Positions 35,156 to 45,425 of a stretch of 64,000 bases of DNA are shown one piece after another. Source of the DNA: Gemmobacter caeruleus (GTDB lineage: Bacteria > Pseudomonadota > Alphaproteobacteria > Rhodobacterales > Rhodobacteraceae). The notes under the pieces are model-generated. The model saw only the letters and a program-made list of their open reading frames with translations. It searched no databases and was not told the origin of the DNA. Where the stretch lies: positions 496,001 to 560,000 of the forward strand of contig NZ_VKKX01000011.1 of assembly GCF_008271655.1 (NCBI RefSeq), written 5' to 3'. Every line of letters starts with the position of its first letter. Position 1 is the stretch's first letter. The position numbers were made by a program, and so were the translations under genes.

Positions 35156-35157
<2 letters not shown>
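34507..35157 (+). CDS. rnhB: Ribonuclease HII
   Basis: A 216-residue enzyme that removes RNA from RNA-DNA hybrids. The DEDD metal site is visible: [13 protein letters not shown] holds the first Asp-Glu, LVDGN the second acidic group, and [18 protein letters not shown] the late conserved segment. Length and order are canonical. The short intergenic region that follows (87 nt) leads into ccrM and contains GANTC sites. Confidence 0.97.
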
Positions 35158-36369
<1,212 letters not shown>

Positions 36370-36428
36370 CGCCCCGTTCCCCGCAGATACGCTTACGCCT
36401 GTGCCCCGGTTCCGCCGGGGGCACACCT

Positions 36429-36457
36429 CCCCGCCATGCTTGCATGGCGGGGCTTTT
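36429..36457 (+). terminator. Terminator of ccrM
   Basis: The stem CCCCGCCATGC (36429-36439) pairs with GCATGGCGGGG (36442-36452) and is followed by CTTTTT. It lies 60 nt after the ccrM stop. Confidence 0.88.
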
Positions 36458-36478
36458 TCGTGACGGGTGCCGCAGCGG

Positions 36479-36721
36479 CTAGAGGCCGAGAATGGCCTTT
36501 GCCTTGGCCAGAGCCGCCACCGAACCATCGTGATCGCCGGCGGCATGCAGGCTTTCGCCTTCGGCGCGCAAGGCGGTCACCTCGGCCAGTTGTTCGGCGC
36601 TCAGGGTCGGGTTGGCGGCAAGTGCCGCGTCGATGGCCGCCATATCCATCGGGCATTGAAAGGCCAGGGCGGGGGCGGCAAGCAAAGTGAAGGCGACAGC
36701 AAGAACGGGCAGGCAACGCAT
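36479..36721 (-). CDS. Small secreted protein
   Basis: An 80-residue protein with signal peptide MRCLPVLAVAFTLLAAPALA (20 residues, ALA cleavage site). The mature part is a short helical segment (CPMDMAAIDAALAANPTLSAEQLAEV and ESLHAAGDHDGSVAALAKAK). The second half resembles half of a TPR-like helical pair. One Cys in the mature part. It lies 74 nt downstream of alkB on the same strand. Family unknown. Confidence 0.7.
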   Translation of the reverse strand: MRCLPVLAVAFTLLAAPALAFQCPMDMAAIDAALAANPTLSAEQLAEVTALRAEGESLHAAGDHDGSVAALAKAKAILGL

Positions 36722-36795
36722 CTGTGTGTCCTCCTATAGGGCCGGATGGCCATGCCGAAAGCATAGCCTGCCTGCCCGAGTCGGGCGAGCGGCGA

Positions 36796-37893
36796 TCAGC
36801 CCGCCGACCAGTCGGTGATGTCGGGGTAATATTTCCGCCGCCAGGCCCGCACGCGCGGGTTCATCCGCCGGCGCCACAGCGGCGGGATCATCGCCAGCAC
36901 CCCCATGGCCGGATAGCCCAAGGGCAACATCGGCGCCTCCTCCTCGGAATAGGTCTGAAGCAGCGGAAAGCGCCGGTCGGGTTTGTAATGGTGGTCGGAA
37001 TGGAGTTGCAGGTTGATCAGCAGCCAGTTCGAGGCCCGATGCGGCGCGTTCCAGCTGTGATGCGGGCGGACGGGTTCGTATTTGCCGTTGTCCAGCCGGC
37101 GGCGGGTCAGGCCGTAATGTTCGATGTAATTGGTCAGCTCCAGCTGCCAGACGGCAAAGAAGGCCTGAAGCACGAACAGCCCGATCCCCATCCAGCCGCC
37201 GACCGCATAGGCCAGCAGCAGCGCCAGCACCTGAAGCGCGCCATAGCGCCAGAACGGGTTGGAGCGGTGCCAGACCGGCCGCCCCGCCCGAGCCAGCTTT
37301 GCCCGCTCCGCCGCCCAGGCCGAGGCCGGGCAGGCGCGCAGCACGCGCCAGAAAAAGCGGTGGAACCCCTCGTTATAACGCGCGGTCACCGCGTCGCGCG
37401 GTGTGCCGACATGGACGTGATGCACCAGCAGGTGTTCGGTGCGGAAATGACTGTAAAGGACAGTCGAGAGCAGCAAATCGCCCAGCCAGCGTTCCAGATT
37501 GTTGCGTTGGTGCAAAAGCTCGTGCGCGTAGACGATGCCGATCGTGCCCGAGGCGACGCCGATCCCGAACATCAGCGCCACGATTTCGACGGCGTTCAGA
37601 TGGCCGCTGCGGGTGATCCACCAGATCGCGCCATAGATGATCAGCGCCTGCAAGGGCAGCCAGATCAGCGTGACCAGCCGATACCAGAACAGGTCTTCCT
37701 CATCGGTCTGCGGGTCGGGGTTTTCCTCGTTGCGGCCCAGCAGCAGGTCAAGCAAGGTCACCAGCGTCCAAGCATAGGCCGGCATCAGGATCACCGTCCA
37801 GCCGCCCAGCGTGACCCCGATCACCGCAAGCGGCACAAGCCCCAGCGACAGCCAGAAGGGCATGGCGCGGCGAAAGGTGGCGATCTCGGGCAT
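36796..37893 (-). CDS. alkB: AlkB-type alkane 1-monooxygenase (membrane diiron hydroxylase)
   Basis: A 365-residue integral membrane enzyme. The eight-histidine diiron signature is present in HELLHQRN, HFRTEHLLVHHVH, NYIEHYG and LQLHSDHHYKPDR, between about six membrane helices. It hydroxylates terminal carbons of medium-chain alkanes or related substrates, using rubredoxin as electron donor. No rubredoxin or rubredoxin reductase is visible in this window, so the electron source must be elsewhere. Minus strand; converges on the ccrM terminator. Confidence 0.9.
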   Translation of the reverse strand: MPEIATFRRAMPFWLSLGLVPLAVIGVTLGGWTVILMPAYAWTLVTLLDLLLGRNEENPDPQTDEEDLFWYRLVTLIWLPLQALIIYGAIWWITRSGHLNAVEIVALMFGIGVASGTIGIVYAHELLHQRNNLERWLGDLLLSTVLYSHFRTEHLLVHHVHVGTPRDAVTARYNEGFHRFFWRVLRACPASAWAAERAKLARAGRPVWHRSNPFWRYGALQVLALLLAYAVGGWMGIGLFVLQAFFAVWQLELTNYIEHYGLTRRRLDNGKYEPVRPHHSWNAPHRASNWLLINLQLHSDHHYKPDRRFPLLQTYSEEEAPMLPLGYPAMGVLAMIPPLWRRRMNPRVRAWRRKYYPDITDWSAG

Positions 37894-37941
37894 TCTGTCC
37901 TCCGGTCCGGGTCGGGGCGGAGTGTAGGGGCGCGCGCGCCC

Positions 37942-38979
37942 TCACTCAACTGCGCGCGTCGTCGCGGCGGCCCAGGCCTTGCGCATCACGGTCGGTAGCG
38001 CCGCGGGGGAGAAGTTGTCGGCTGCGACAAAGGCCCCGCGCTGCGGCGGCGTGCCGATCGTGGCGACAAGGACGGTCAATTCCAGATGGAAATGGGTAAA
38101 GGTGTGGCGTGCGATACCGGCCTCGGCCCAGTCGGCCGGGGCGGGGGGCGGCAGGTCGCTGCCATCCCAGCCCGAGGTGGGAAAGCCCGGCATCCCCCCC
38201 AACAGGCCGCGCGGCGGCCGCTGTTCCAGCAGCACCGCGCCATCGGGGCGGCGGGCGATCCAGATCGGGCCGCGGCGCAGCGGCTTTTCGGCGCGCGGCG
38301 CCTTGCGCGGAAAACTGGCCGCATCGCCCGCCGCCCGTGCCGCGCAGGCGCCCGACCAGGGGCACAGCCCGCAGGCCGGGTTGCGCGGCGTGCAGATCGT
38401 GGCCCCCAGATCCATCATCGCCTGCGCGTAATCGCCGGGGCGCAGGGCGGGGGTCAGCTGCGCCGCCGCGGCCGCGATCTGCGGGCGGGCGGCGGGCAGC
38501 GGCGTCTCGATCCGCCGCAGCCGGGTGATCACCCGCTCCACATTGCCATCGACGACCGTGGCGGGGCGGTCAAAGGCGATCGCCGCGACGGCCGCCGCGG
38601 TATAGGGGCCGATGCCGGGCAGCGCGCGCAGGCCCGGCTCATCCGCCGGAAATTGCCCGCCATGCTCCGCCACCACGGCGCGCGCGCATTTGAGCAGGTT
38701 GCGCGCCCGGGCGTAATAACCCAGGCCCGCCCATTCGGCCATGACCTCGGCATCCGCCGCCGCCGCCAGATCGCCGACCTCTGGCCAGCGGGCGGTGAAG
38801 CGGCGGAAATAGTCGCGCACCGTGGCGACCGTGGTCTGTTGCAGCATGACCTCGGACAGCCAGACACGATAAGGATCGGGCCGCGCGCCCTCGGCCCGGT
38901 CGGCTGGCGCGATGCGCCAGGGCATCACGCGGTGATGGCGGTCATACCAGGAAAGCAACAGGGCAGGCAGGTCGGTCAC
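37942..38979 (-). CDS. mutY: A/G-specific adenine glycosylase
   Basis: A 345-residue base-excision repair enzyme that removes adenine paired with 8-oxoguanine. It has the helix-hairpin-helix segment LPGIGPYTAAAVAAIAFD, with the catalytic Asp in VDGNVERV. The [4Fe-4S] cluster pattern CTPRNPACGLCPWSGAC has correct 6-2-5 spacing. A C-terminal NUDIX-like domain follows. The likely start is the GTG at 38979 giving VTDLPALLLSWY; upstream frame sequence looks non-coding and the Shine-Dalgarno is weak. Confidence 0.95.
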   Translation of the reverse strand: MTDLPALLLSWYDRHHRVMPWRIAPADRAEGARPDPYRVWLSEVMLQQTTVATVRDYFRRFTARWPEVGDLAAAADAEVMAEWAGLGYYARARNLLKCARAVVAEHGGQFPADEPGLRALPGIGPYTAAAVAAIAFDRPATVVDGNVERVITRLRRIETPLPAARPQIAAAAAQLTPALRPGDYAQAMMDLGATICTPRNPACGLCPWSGACAARAAGDAASFPRKAPRAEKPLRRGPIWIARRPDGAVLLEQRPPRGLLGGMPGFPTSGWDGSDLPPPAPADWAEAGIARHTFTHFHLELTVLVATIGTPPQRGAFVAADNFSPAALPTVMRKAWAAATTRAVE

Positions 38980-39143
38980 GGGCGGGATCCGGCTAGGGCA
39001 GGGCCGACCCAAGATAAGCGATCGCGCGCAAAAGGCGAGAGGGGCCAGCGCCGCCCCTGACGCTGCCTGCGGGGCTTCGCCGCTCAAGCTCACCCATCAA
39101 GTCCCCTGCTATCACCCGGGCAAGGCTGACAAAGCGCCATGAG

Positions 39144-39210
39144 CCTTCATCTGTTCAAAAATATCCTCGGGGGGAGCGCCGCCAGGCGCGTGGGGGGCAG
39201 ACAGCCCCCC
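39144..39210 (-). repeat. Composite hairpin-tail element after the transglycosylase gene
   Basis: On the minus strand, 9 nt after the stop at 39219, comes the hairpin GGGGGGC/GCCCCCC (39210-39192), then after 17 nt the tail 39174-39144, identical in its core to the frmA copy (contains GGATATTTTTGAACAGATGA). The same orientation relative to the upstream gene is seen in each of the other clear sense copies. Confidence 0.75.
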
Positions 39211-39218
39211 TGCAACGA

Positions 39219-40484
39219 TCAGGACCGGCGCAACAGATCGAGCAACTCGCGGTCGGGATAGCCGTCCGGCACCAGACCGCGCGAGGACTGGAACGCCTTG
39301 ACCGCAGCATAGGTCTTGGGGCCGACATTGCCATCGGTGCCGCCGGTGTCATAGCCCATCCGGGTCAGGCGTTCCTGCAATTCCACCCGTTCGGCCAGGC
39401 GCAGCGTGGCGTCGCCGGCGGGCCAGGGGGTGCGCAGCGGCCCGCCGCCCTTCAGCCGGTCGGACAGATGCCCCACGCCGATCACATAGCTGTCGGCCTG
39501 ATTATAGCGCTCGATCGCGTGGAAGTTGCGATAGATCAGGAAGGCCGCGCCCTTCACGCCCGAGGGCAGCAGCAGCGCCGCCTGGCCATCCGGCACCGGC
39601 CGCCCGTCGGCCCGGGTGATGCCCATGGCGCGCCAGTCGGCGCCGGCGCGCTTCGCGCTCTTGCCCGAGACGGCGGCGCCAAATCCCGGCGGCAGGGTCA
39701 CTTCCATCCCCCAGGGCTGGCCCTGTTGCCAGCCCGACCGCGCCAGATAGGCGGCGGTAGAGGCCAGCGCGTCGGTCGGATCGTCCGACCAGATGTCGCG
39801 CTTGCCGTCGCCGGTGAAATCCACCGCAAAGGCAAGGTAGGAGGTGGGGATGAACTGGGTATGGCCCATGGCGCCGGCCCAGCTGCCGATCATGTGGCGG
39901 GCGTCTGTATCGCCCGATTGCAGGATCTTCAGCGCGGCCAGCAACTGCCCCTGAAAGAATTCGGCCCGCCGCCCGTCATAGGAAAGCGTCGCCAGCGCCT
40001 CGATCAGCGGCAGGTCGCCGCGCTTTTCGCCATAGCTCGATTCCATGCCCCAGACGGCGACGACCACCTCCTTGTCCACGCCATAGGTCGCCTCGATCTG
40101 CGCCAGCGGGCCGGCATATTGCGCCAGCATCGCGCGCCCCGTGGCGACCCGTTTGTCCGAGGTCGTGGTTTCCAGATATTCCCAGAGCGATTTCGTGAAT
40201 TCGGCCTGGTTCTGCGACCGCTGGATCACCGTCGGGTTATAGACCACTTCGCGAAAGGCCGCGTCAAAGGTGGCGGGGGCAATGCCATTGGCCAGCGCGC
40301 GGGGGCGGAAGGCCTCGATCCAGGCATTCAGCCCGGCGACCTTGGCGGGATCGGGGTTCTGGTCGCGGCCATATTTGATCACGGTCGGGTTATGTCCTGA
40401 TTGCGAGACGGTGCTGCCGCCGCCGACGCAGGCGGAGAGGGCGGCCACAAGCGCGAGGGAAAGGAACGGTCTGGAAATGCGCAT
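39219..40484 (-). CDS. Lytic murein transglycosylase (MltB/SLT_2 type) with peptidoglycan-binding domain
   Basis: A 421-residue lipoprotein (lipobox LSAC). The SLT_2 transglycosylase domain has the catalytic Glu in VWGMESSYGEKRG and the segments GSWAGAMGHTQFIPTSY, DGKRDIW and AAYLARSGW. A C-terminal peptidoglycan-binding domain (about residues 360-420, with LQERLTRMGYDTGGTDGNVG) follows. It cleaves glycan strands in the periplasm to form 1,6-anhydromuropeptides. The start is ATG at 40484; a TTG one codon upstream is not needed. Confidence 0.93.
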   Translation of the reverse strand: MRISRPFLSLALVAALSACVGGGSTVSQSGHNPTVIKYGRDQNPDPAKVAGLNAWIEAFRPRALANGIAPATFDAAFREVVYNPTVIQRSQNQAEFTKSLWEYLETTTSDKRVATGRAMLAQYAGPLAQIEATYGVDKEVVVAVWGMESSYGEKRGDLPLIEALATLSYDGRRAEFFQGQLLAALKILQSGDTDARHMIGSWAGAMGHTQFIPTSYLAFAVDFTGDGKRDIWSDDPTDALASTAAYLARSGWQQGQPWGMEVTLPPGFGAAVSGKSAKRAGADWRAMGITRADGRPVPDGQAALLLPSGVKGAAFLIYRNFHAIERYNQADSYVIGVGHLSDRLKGGGPLRTPWPAGDATLRLAERVELQERLTRMGYDTGGTDGNVGPKTYAAVKAFQSSRGLVPDGYPDRELLDLLRRS

Positions 40485-40630
40485 CAATCTGCCCTTTGCG
40501 GCATGGTCTGGTTCTGCTCTGGCACCAGTCTAGCGGCATCCGCGCGGGGCGGAAAGCGGGCATTCCCGGCGCGGGCATTTCCACGCCGAAAGGCGCTTTC
40601 GGGTGGGCGGGGCGCGTGATAGGCAGGGGC

Positions 40631-42871
40631 ATGGACCAATTGCCCAGCAAAGACCAGATCCGCCAGTGGATCACCGACAACCCGACCCTCGCCTCCAAGC
40701 GCGATATCGCCAAGGCCTTTGGCATCAAGGGCGGCCCCGCGCGGATCGAGTTGAAGCGCCTGCTCAAGGAGCTGGAGCAGGAGGGCGGCATCGAAAAGCG
40801 CAAGCGCCGCTTTCACGAGGCGGGCGCACTGCCGCCGGTGTCGATCCTGCGGGTGCTGGCGCCCGATGCCTCGGGCGATCTCTGGGCCTTGCCGAACGAA
40901 TGGACGGGTGAGGACGCGCCGCGCATCCAGCTGGTGCCGAAAAAGGGCGATCCCGCGCTTGGCGCCGGCGACCGTATCCTGGCGCGGCTGGACAAGACCG
41001 AAGACGGCTATCAGGGCCGGCTGATCCGCAAGCTGGGCACCTCGGCCATTCATGTGCTGGGGGTGTTCCGCGCCAGCCACGAAGGCGGGCGGATCCTGCC
41101 CATCGACAAGGGCGCCGACAAGGAATGGCGGGTGCCCGCCGGCCTGACGCTGGAGGCCGAGGATGGCGAGCTGGTCGAGGCCGAACAGACCGGGCCCAAG
41201 CGCATGGGCCTGCCCACGGCGCGCATCGTGGCGCGGCTGGGCGACCCGTCGGGGCCAAAGGCGGTCAGCCTGATCGCCATTCACCAGCACGGCATTCCCG
41301 ACCAGTTCCCCGAGGCGGTGCTGGCCGAGGCCGACCGCGCCGAACCCGCCCCGTTGGGCGAACGCGAGGATCTGCGCCATCTGGATCTGGTGACCATCGA
41401 CCCCGTCGATGCCCGCGACCGCGACGATGCGGTGCTGGCGCTGCCCGATACCGATCCGGGCAATCCGGGCGGGTTCATCCTTTGGGTCGCGATTGCCGAT
41501 GTGGCGCATTACGTCACCCCCGGTTCCGCGCTGGACCGCGAGGCGCGGCGGCGCGGCAATTCCACCTATTTCCCCGACCGCGTGGTGCCGATGTTGCCCG
41601 ATGTGCTGTCGGGCGATCTGTGTTCGCTGCATGAAGGCGTGGATCGCGCCTGCATGGCGGTGGCGATCCGCATCGACGCGCGGGGCAACAAGATCGGCCA
41701 CCGCTTTACCCGGGGCCTGATGCGGTCGCGCGGGTCGCTGCATTACGGGCAGGTGCAGGCCGCCATCGACGGCGCGGTGGAGCCGAAGCTGGAGCCGCTG
41801 ATGGATCCGGTGATCCGCCCGCTTTACGCGGCCTATGCGGCGCTGAAACAGGCCCGCGCGGTGCGGCAGCCGCTGGATCTGGAACTGCCGGAACGCAAGA
41901 TCATCCTGTCGGATGAGGGCAAGGTGCTGTCGGTCGCCTTTCGCGAAAGGTTCGACGCGCACAAGCTGATCGAAGAGGCGATGGTGCTGGCCAATGTCTG
42001 CGCCGCCGAAGAACTGGTCCGCCTGAAACGCCCGCTGCTGTTCCGCGTGCATGAGGAGCCCAGCCCCGAACGGCTGGAGGCGCTGCGCGAGGTGGCCGAG
42101 GCGTCGGGCTTTACTCTGGCCAAGGGGCAGGTCCTGAAGACCGAGCACCTGAACCGGCTGCTGGCGCAGGCGCAGGGCAGCGATCAGGATGAGCTGATCA
42201 ACATCACCACGCTGCGGTCGATGACGCAGGCCTATTACAGCCCGCAGAATTTTGGCCATTTCGGGCTGGCCCTGCGCAACTACGCGCATTTCACCTCGCC
42301 GATCCGGCGCTATTCCGACCTGATCGTGCATCGGGCGCTGATCGCGGGCCACGGCTGGGGGCCGGATGGGCTCAGCCTCTGGGATATCGAGAATCTCGAC
42401 GACACCGCCAAGCAGATCTCCGACAGCGAGCGGCGGTCGATGGCGGCGGAGCGGGACACGATCGACCGATATCTGGCGTCTTACCTGTCGGATCGGGTGG
42501 GGCAGACCTTCACCGGGCGGGTGTCGGGGGTTCAGAAATTCGGCCTGTTCGTCAAGCTGGACGAGACCGGCGCCGACGGGCTGGTGCCCATCCGCGAGGT
42601 GGGGCGCGAGTTCTATTATTATGACGCCGATCATCAGACGCTGACCGGCGCCGATACCGGCATGGTGATCGGGGCAGGGGCGCGGGTCACCGTGCGGCTG
42701 GCCGAGGCCATTCCGGTCACCGGCGGGCTGACGCTGGAACTGCTGGAGATCGAGGGCGGCGCGATGCCTGGCCCGCGTGGCAAACCCGGCGGCTTCAAGG
42801 GCCGGGGCGGCCCGCGCAAGCCGGCCCGCGCGGCGATCGCCAAGCGCAAGGTGGTGCGCAAGCGGCGCTGA
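40631..42871 (+). CDS. rnr: Ribonuclease R
   Basis: A 746-residue 3'-5' exoribonuclease. An N-terminal winged-helix segment (residues 1-65) is followed by cold-shock-type domains. The RNB catalytic domain has the Asp cluster DPVDARDRDDAV and the late HFTSPIRRYSDLIVHRALI motif, and a C-terminal S1 domain (FTGRVSGVQKFGLFVKLDE) precedes a basic tail rich in Gly, Lys and Arg. RNase R degrades structured RNA. The start at 40631 has AGGCAGGGGC upstream. Confidence 0.96.
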   Translation: MDQLPSKDQIRQWITDNPTLASKRDIAKAFGIKGGPARIELKRLLKELEQEGGIEKRKRRFHEAGALPPVSILRVLAPDASGDLWALPNEWTGEDAPRIQLVPKKGDPALGAGDRILARLDKTEDGYQGRLIRKLGTSAIHVLGVFRASHEGGRILPIDKGADKEWRVPAGLTLEAEDGELVEAEQTGPKRMGLPTARIVARLGDPSGPKAVSLIAIHQHGIPDQFPEAVLAEADRAEPAPLGEREDLRHLDLVTIDPVDARDRDDAVLALPDTDPGNPGGFILWVAIADVAHYVTPGSALDREARRRGNSTYFPDRVVPMLPDVLSGDLCSLHEGVDRACMAVAIRIDARGNKIGHRFTRGLMRSRGSLHYGQVQAAIDGAVEPKLEPLMDPVIRPLYAAYAALKQARAVRQPLDLELPERKIILSDEGKVLSVAFRERFDAHKLIEEAMVLANVCAAEELVRLKRPLLFRVHEEPSPERLEALREVAEASGFTLAKGQVLKTEHLNRLLAQAQGSDQDELINITTLRSMTQAYYSPQNFGHFGLALRNYAHFTSPIRRYSDLIVHRALIAGHGWGPDGLSLWDIENLDDTAKQISDSERRSMAAERDTIDRYLASYLSDRVGQTFTGRVSGVQKFGLFVKLDETGADGLVPIREVGREFYYYDADHQTLTGADTGMVIGAGARVTVRLAEAIPVTGGLTLELLEIEGGAMPGPRGKPGGFKGRGGPRKPARAAIAKRKVVRKRR

Positions 42872-42949
42872 CGCGTCACGCAATCTTTATGGGCGCGCGG
42901 CTGGTCTGGCCCGGCCGCGCCCGCTAGGATACCCCGAAAGGGAGCTTGC

Positions 42950-43495
42950 ATGGCCGCCGAAGATCCGTCCTCCGAAGACCGTCCGCGCTGGTCCGCCAAG
43001 GGCCGGCGCATGCGCGGCTTCGAGGCGGCCTCGGGCCTGCTCAAGGACCGGATCCGCAATGCCGGCGAAAGCCGGGGCTTTGCCGTGACCCGGCTGCTGA
43101 CGCATTGGCCCGATGTGGTCGGCGCCGATCTGGCCCGCACCACCCGGCCGGTGAAGGTCGGCTATGCCAAGGGGGCCTTCGGCGCCACGCTCACCCTGCT
43201 GGTCAAGCCGACCGATGCGCCCATGGTGCAGATGCAGTTGCCGCGCATCCGCGAAAGGGTGAATGCCTGCTATGGCTATGCCGCCATTGGCCGCGTGGTG
43301 CTGACCCAGACCGCGCCCATGGGCTTTGCCGAGGGGCAGGCGCAATTCGCCCCCGCCCCCAAGGCCGAAAAACCGCCCCCCCCGCCCGAAATCGTCGCCC
43401 GCGCGCGCGATACCGCCGATGGCGTGCAGGACGAGGGGTTGCGCAAGGCGCTTGAAACCCTTGCGCAGAATATCTTAACTCGCCGCAGATTCTGA
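42950..43495 (+). CDS. DUF721/DciA-like protein
   Basis: A 181-residue basic protein. The DUF721 domain occupies roughly residues 20-125 (LLTHWPDVVGADLARTTRPV, then LTLLVKPTDAPMVQMQLPRIRERVNACYGYAAI). It is followed by a Pro-rich linker and a C-terminal helix. In other bacteria the DUF721-related DciA loads the replicative helicase DnaB. Here it is followed, 9 nt later, by a DsbA-like gene, as in many alphaproteobacteria. Confidence 0.87.
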   Translation: MAAEDPSSEDRPRWSAKGRRMRGFEAASGLLKDRIRNAGESRGFAVTRLLTHWPDVVGADLARTTRPVKVGYAKGAFGATLTLLVKPTDAPMVQMQLPRIRERVNACYGYAAIGRVVLTQTAPMGFAEGQAQFAPAPKAEKPPPPPEIVARARDTADGVQDEGLRKALETLAQNILTRRRF

Positions 43496-43504
43496 GAGGC
43501 CGAT

Positions 43505-44194
43505 ATGATCAAACTGACTCGTCGTGATGTGATGGTTCTGGCCGGGGGCACCGCCCTTGCCACCGCCATGGGCCTGCCGGCCTGGGCCGAGGGCGAGGCC
43601 ACCGCCACGACGCCGGCCCCCGCGACCGAAGCCCCCGCGGCCGAGGCGCCCGCCACCGATGCGCCGGTCGAGGTGCCCGAACTGGTGCTGGGCAACCCCG
43701 ATGCCAAGGTCACGCTGACCGAATACGCATCCTATACCTGCCCGCATTGCGCGCATTTCCACGAGGCGGTGTTCAAGCCCTTCAAGGCGGAATATGTCGA
43801 TACCGGCAAGGTGAAGTTCGTCTATCGCGAGGTCTATTTCGACCGTTACGGCCTGTGGGCCGCCATCGTCGCGCGCTGCGGCGGCGACATGCGGTATTTC
43901 GGGATCAACGGCATCCTGTTCGAGAAACAGCAGGAATGGGCGGCCTCGGACGATCCGACCGTGGTGGTGGAAAACCTCAAGACCATCGGCCGCACGGCGG
44001 GCCTGTCGAACGACCAACTGGATGCCTGCATGAAGGACCAGAAATTCGTCGAGGCGATGATCGCCAAGTTCCAGAAGGACATGGAGGCCGATCAGGTTGA
44101 CGGGACGCCCACGCTGTTCATCAACGGCACCAAGCATTCCAACATGTCCTACGAAGACCTGAAGGCGCTGCTCGACGCGGAGCTGGCGAAGTAA
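43505..44194 (+). CDS. DsbA-family thiol:disulfide oxidoreductase with a Tat-like leader
   Basis: A 229-residue periplasmic thioredoxin-fold protein. The leader begins with a twin-arginine pattern (TRRDVMV), then a hydrophobic core to PAWA. A Pro/Ala/Thr-rich linker (about 30-56) precedes the DsbA domain, with redox motif CPHC at residues 79-82 and the cis-Pro loop DGTPTLFING. Scaffold helices match the DsbA/ScsC group. It likely oxidises or isomerises secreted-protein thiols. It is 1 nt upstream of the CoA-transferase gene. Confidence 0.92.
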   Translation: MIKLTRRDVMVLAGGTALATAMGLPAWAEGEATATTPAPATEAPAAEAPATDAPVEVPELVLGNPDAKVTLTEYASYTCPHCAHFHEAVFKPFKAEYVDTGKVKFVYREVYFDRYGLWAAIVARCGGDMRYFGINGILFEKQQEWAASDDPTVVVENLKTIGRTAGLSNDQLDACMKDQKFVEAMIAKFQKDMEADQVDGTPTLFINGTKHSNMSYEDLKALLDAELAK

Positions 44195-44195
44195 C

Positions 44196-45323
44196 ATGTC
44201 GGCCCCGCTGCAAGGTATCCGCGTCATCGAGCTTGCCCGCATTCTGGCCGGGCCCTGGGCGGGGCAGACATTGGCCGATCTGGGCGCCGATGTGATCAAG
44301 GTCGAGGCCCCCGAAGGCGACGATACCCGCCGCTGGGGCCCCCCCTTCATCGACCGCGACGGCGACCGCGCGGCGGCCTATTTCCACGCCACCAATCGCG
44401 GCAAGCGCGGCATCACCTGCGATTTCCGCACGCCCGAGGGGCAGGAAACCGTGCGCCGGCTGGTGGCGGATGCCGATGTGGTGATCGAGAATTTCAAGGT
44501 GGGCGGCCTTGCGAAATACGGGCTGGATTATGAAAGCCTGCGCGCGGTCAATCCACGGCTGATCTACTGCTCCATCACCGGCTTTGGCCAGACCGGGCCT
44601 TATGCGCATCGCGCCGGCTATGACTTCATCATTCAGGGCATGGCCGGGTTGATGAGCGTGACGGGCGAGCCCGAGGGCCAGCCGCAAAAGGTGGGCGTGG
44701 CGGTGACGGATGTCTTCACCGGAATCTATGCCGCCACCGCCATTCTGGCGGCGCTGGTGCAGCGCGGCGTCACCGGCGCGGGCCAGCAGATCGACATGGC
44801 GCTGATGGATGTCGCGACCGCGATCATGGCGAACCAGTCGATGAACTATCTCACCACCGGCACCGCGCCGCGCAAGATGGGCAATGCCCATCCCAACCTC
44901 GCGCCCTATGCGGTGTTCGATTGCGCCGATGGCTGGATCATCCTCGCCACCGGCAATGACAGCCAGTATCGCAAGCTCTGCGCCCTGCTGGGCGAGGCGG
45001 CGCTGGCGGACGACCCGCGTTTTCTGACCAATGCCGACCGCATCGCGCATCGGACTGAGCTGACCGCGCTGTTGACCGCGGCGACGCTGCGCTTTGCCAA
45101 GGCCGATCTTCTGGCCGCCTGCGAAGGCGCAGGCGTGCCCGCCGGCCCGATCAACGATCTGGCCGAGGTCTTTGCCGATCCGCAGATCGTGGCGCGGGGG
45201 ATGCAGATCGCCCCGGACGGCATTCCCGGCGTGCGCGCGCCCTTTACCTTTTCCGGGGCCGAGCTGGCGCTCGACCGGCCTGCGCCGAAGCTCGGCGAAC
45301 ATCAGGCTGAAATTCTGGGCTGA
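44196..45323 (+). CDS. CaiB/BaiF (family III) CoA-transferase
   Basis: A 375-residue family III CoA-transferase. The N-terminal signature GIRVIELARILAGPWAGQ and the ADVVIENFKVGGLAKYGLDY segment are typical. The catalytic Asp is in VAVTDVFTG. Members transfer CoA between carnitine, formate/oxalate, succinate and other acids; the substrate here is not evident. It is translated almost without gap after the DsbA gene (1 nt). Confidence 0.92.
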   Translation: MSAPLQGIRVIELARILAGPWAGQTLADLGADVIKVEAPEGDDTRRWGPPFIDRDGDRAAAYFHATNRGKRGITCDFRTPEGQETVRRLVADADVVIENFKVGGLAKYGLDYESLRAVNPRLIYCSITGFGQTGPYAHRAGYDFIIQGMAGLMSVTGEPEGQPQKVGVAVTDVFTGIYAATAILAALVQRGVTGAGQQIDMALMDVATAIMANQSMNYLTTGTAPRKMGNAHPNLAPYAVFDCADGWIILATGNDSQYRKLCALLGEAALADDPRFLTNADRIAHRTELTALLTAATLRFAKADLLAACEGAGVPAGPINDLAEVFADPQIVARGMQIAPDGIPGVRAPFTFSGAELALDRPAPKLGEHQAEILG

Positions 45324-45425
45324 ATCGGGGCGAGGGCGCGATTTCGGCCCCTTGCGGCGGGGTCGCGGCTTTTCCTTTCCGCGCAGTTCCGCTAGCGTCG
45401 CGCCAGCAAGAAACGGAGTTTTCCC

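Noticed and set aside
40484-42883. Minus-strand open frame of 799 codons opposite rnr
   Set aside because: Mirror of the RNase R codon pattern. The translation is low-complexity basic sequence, while rnr is canonical.
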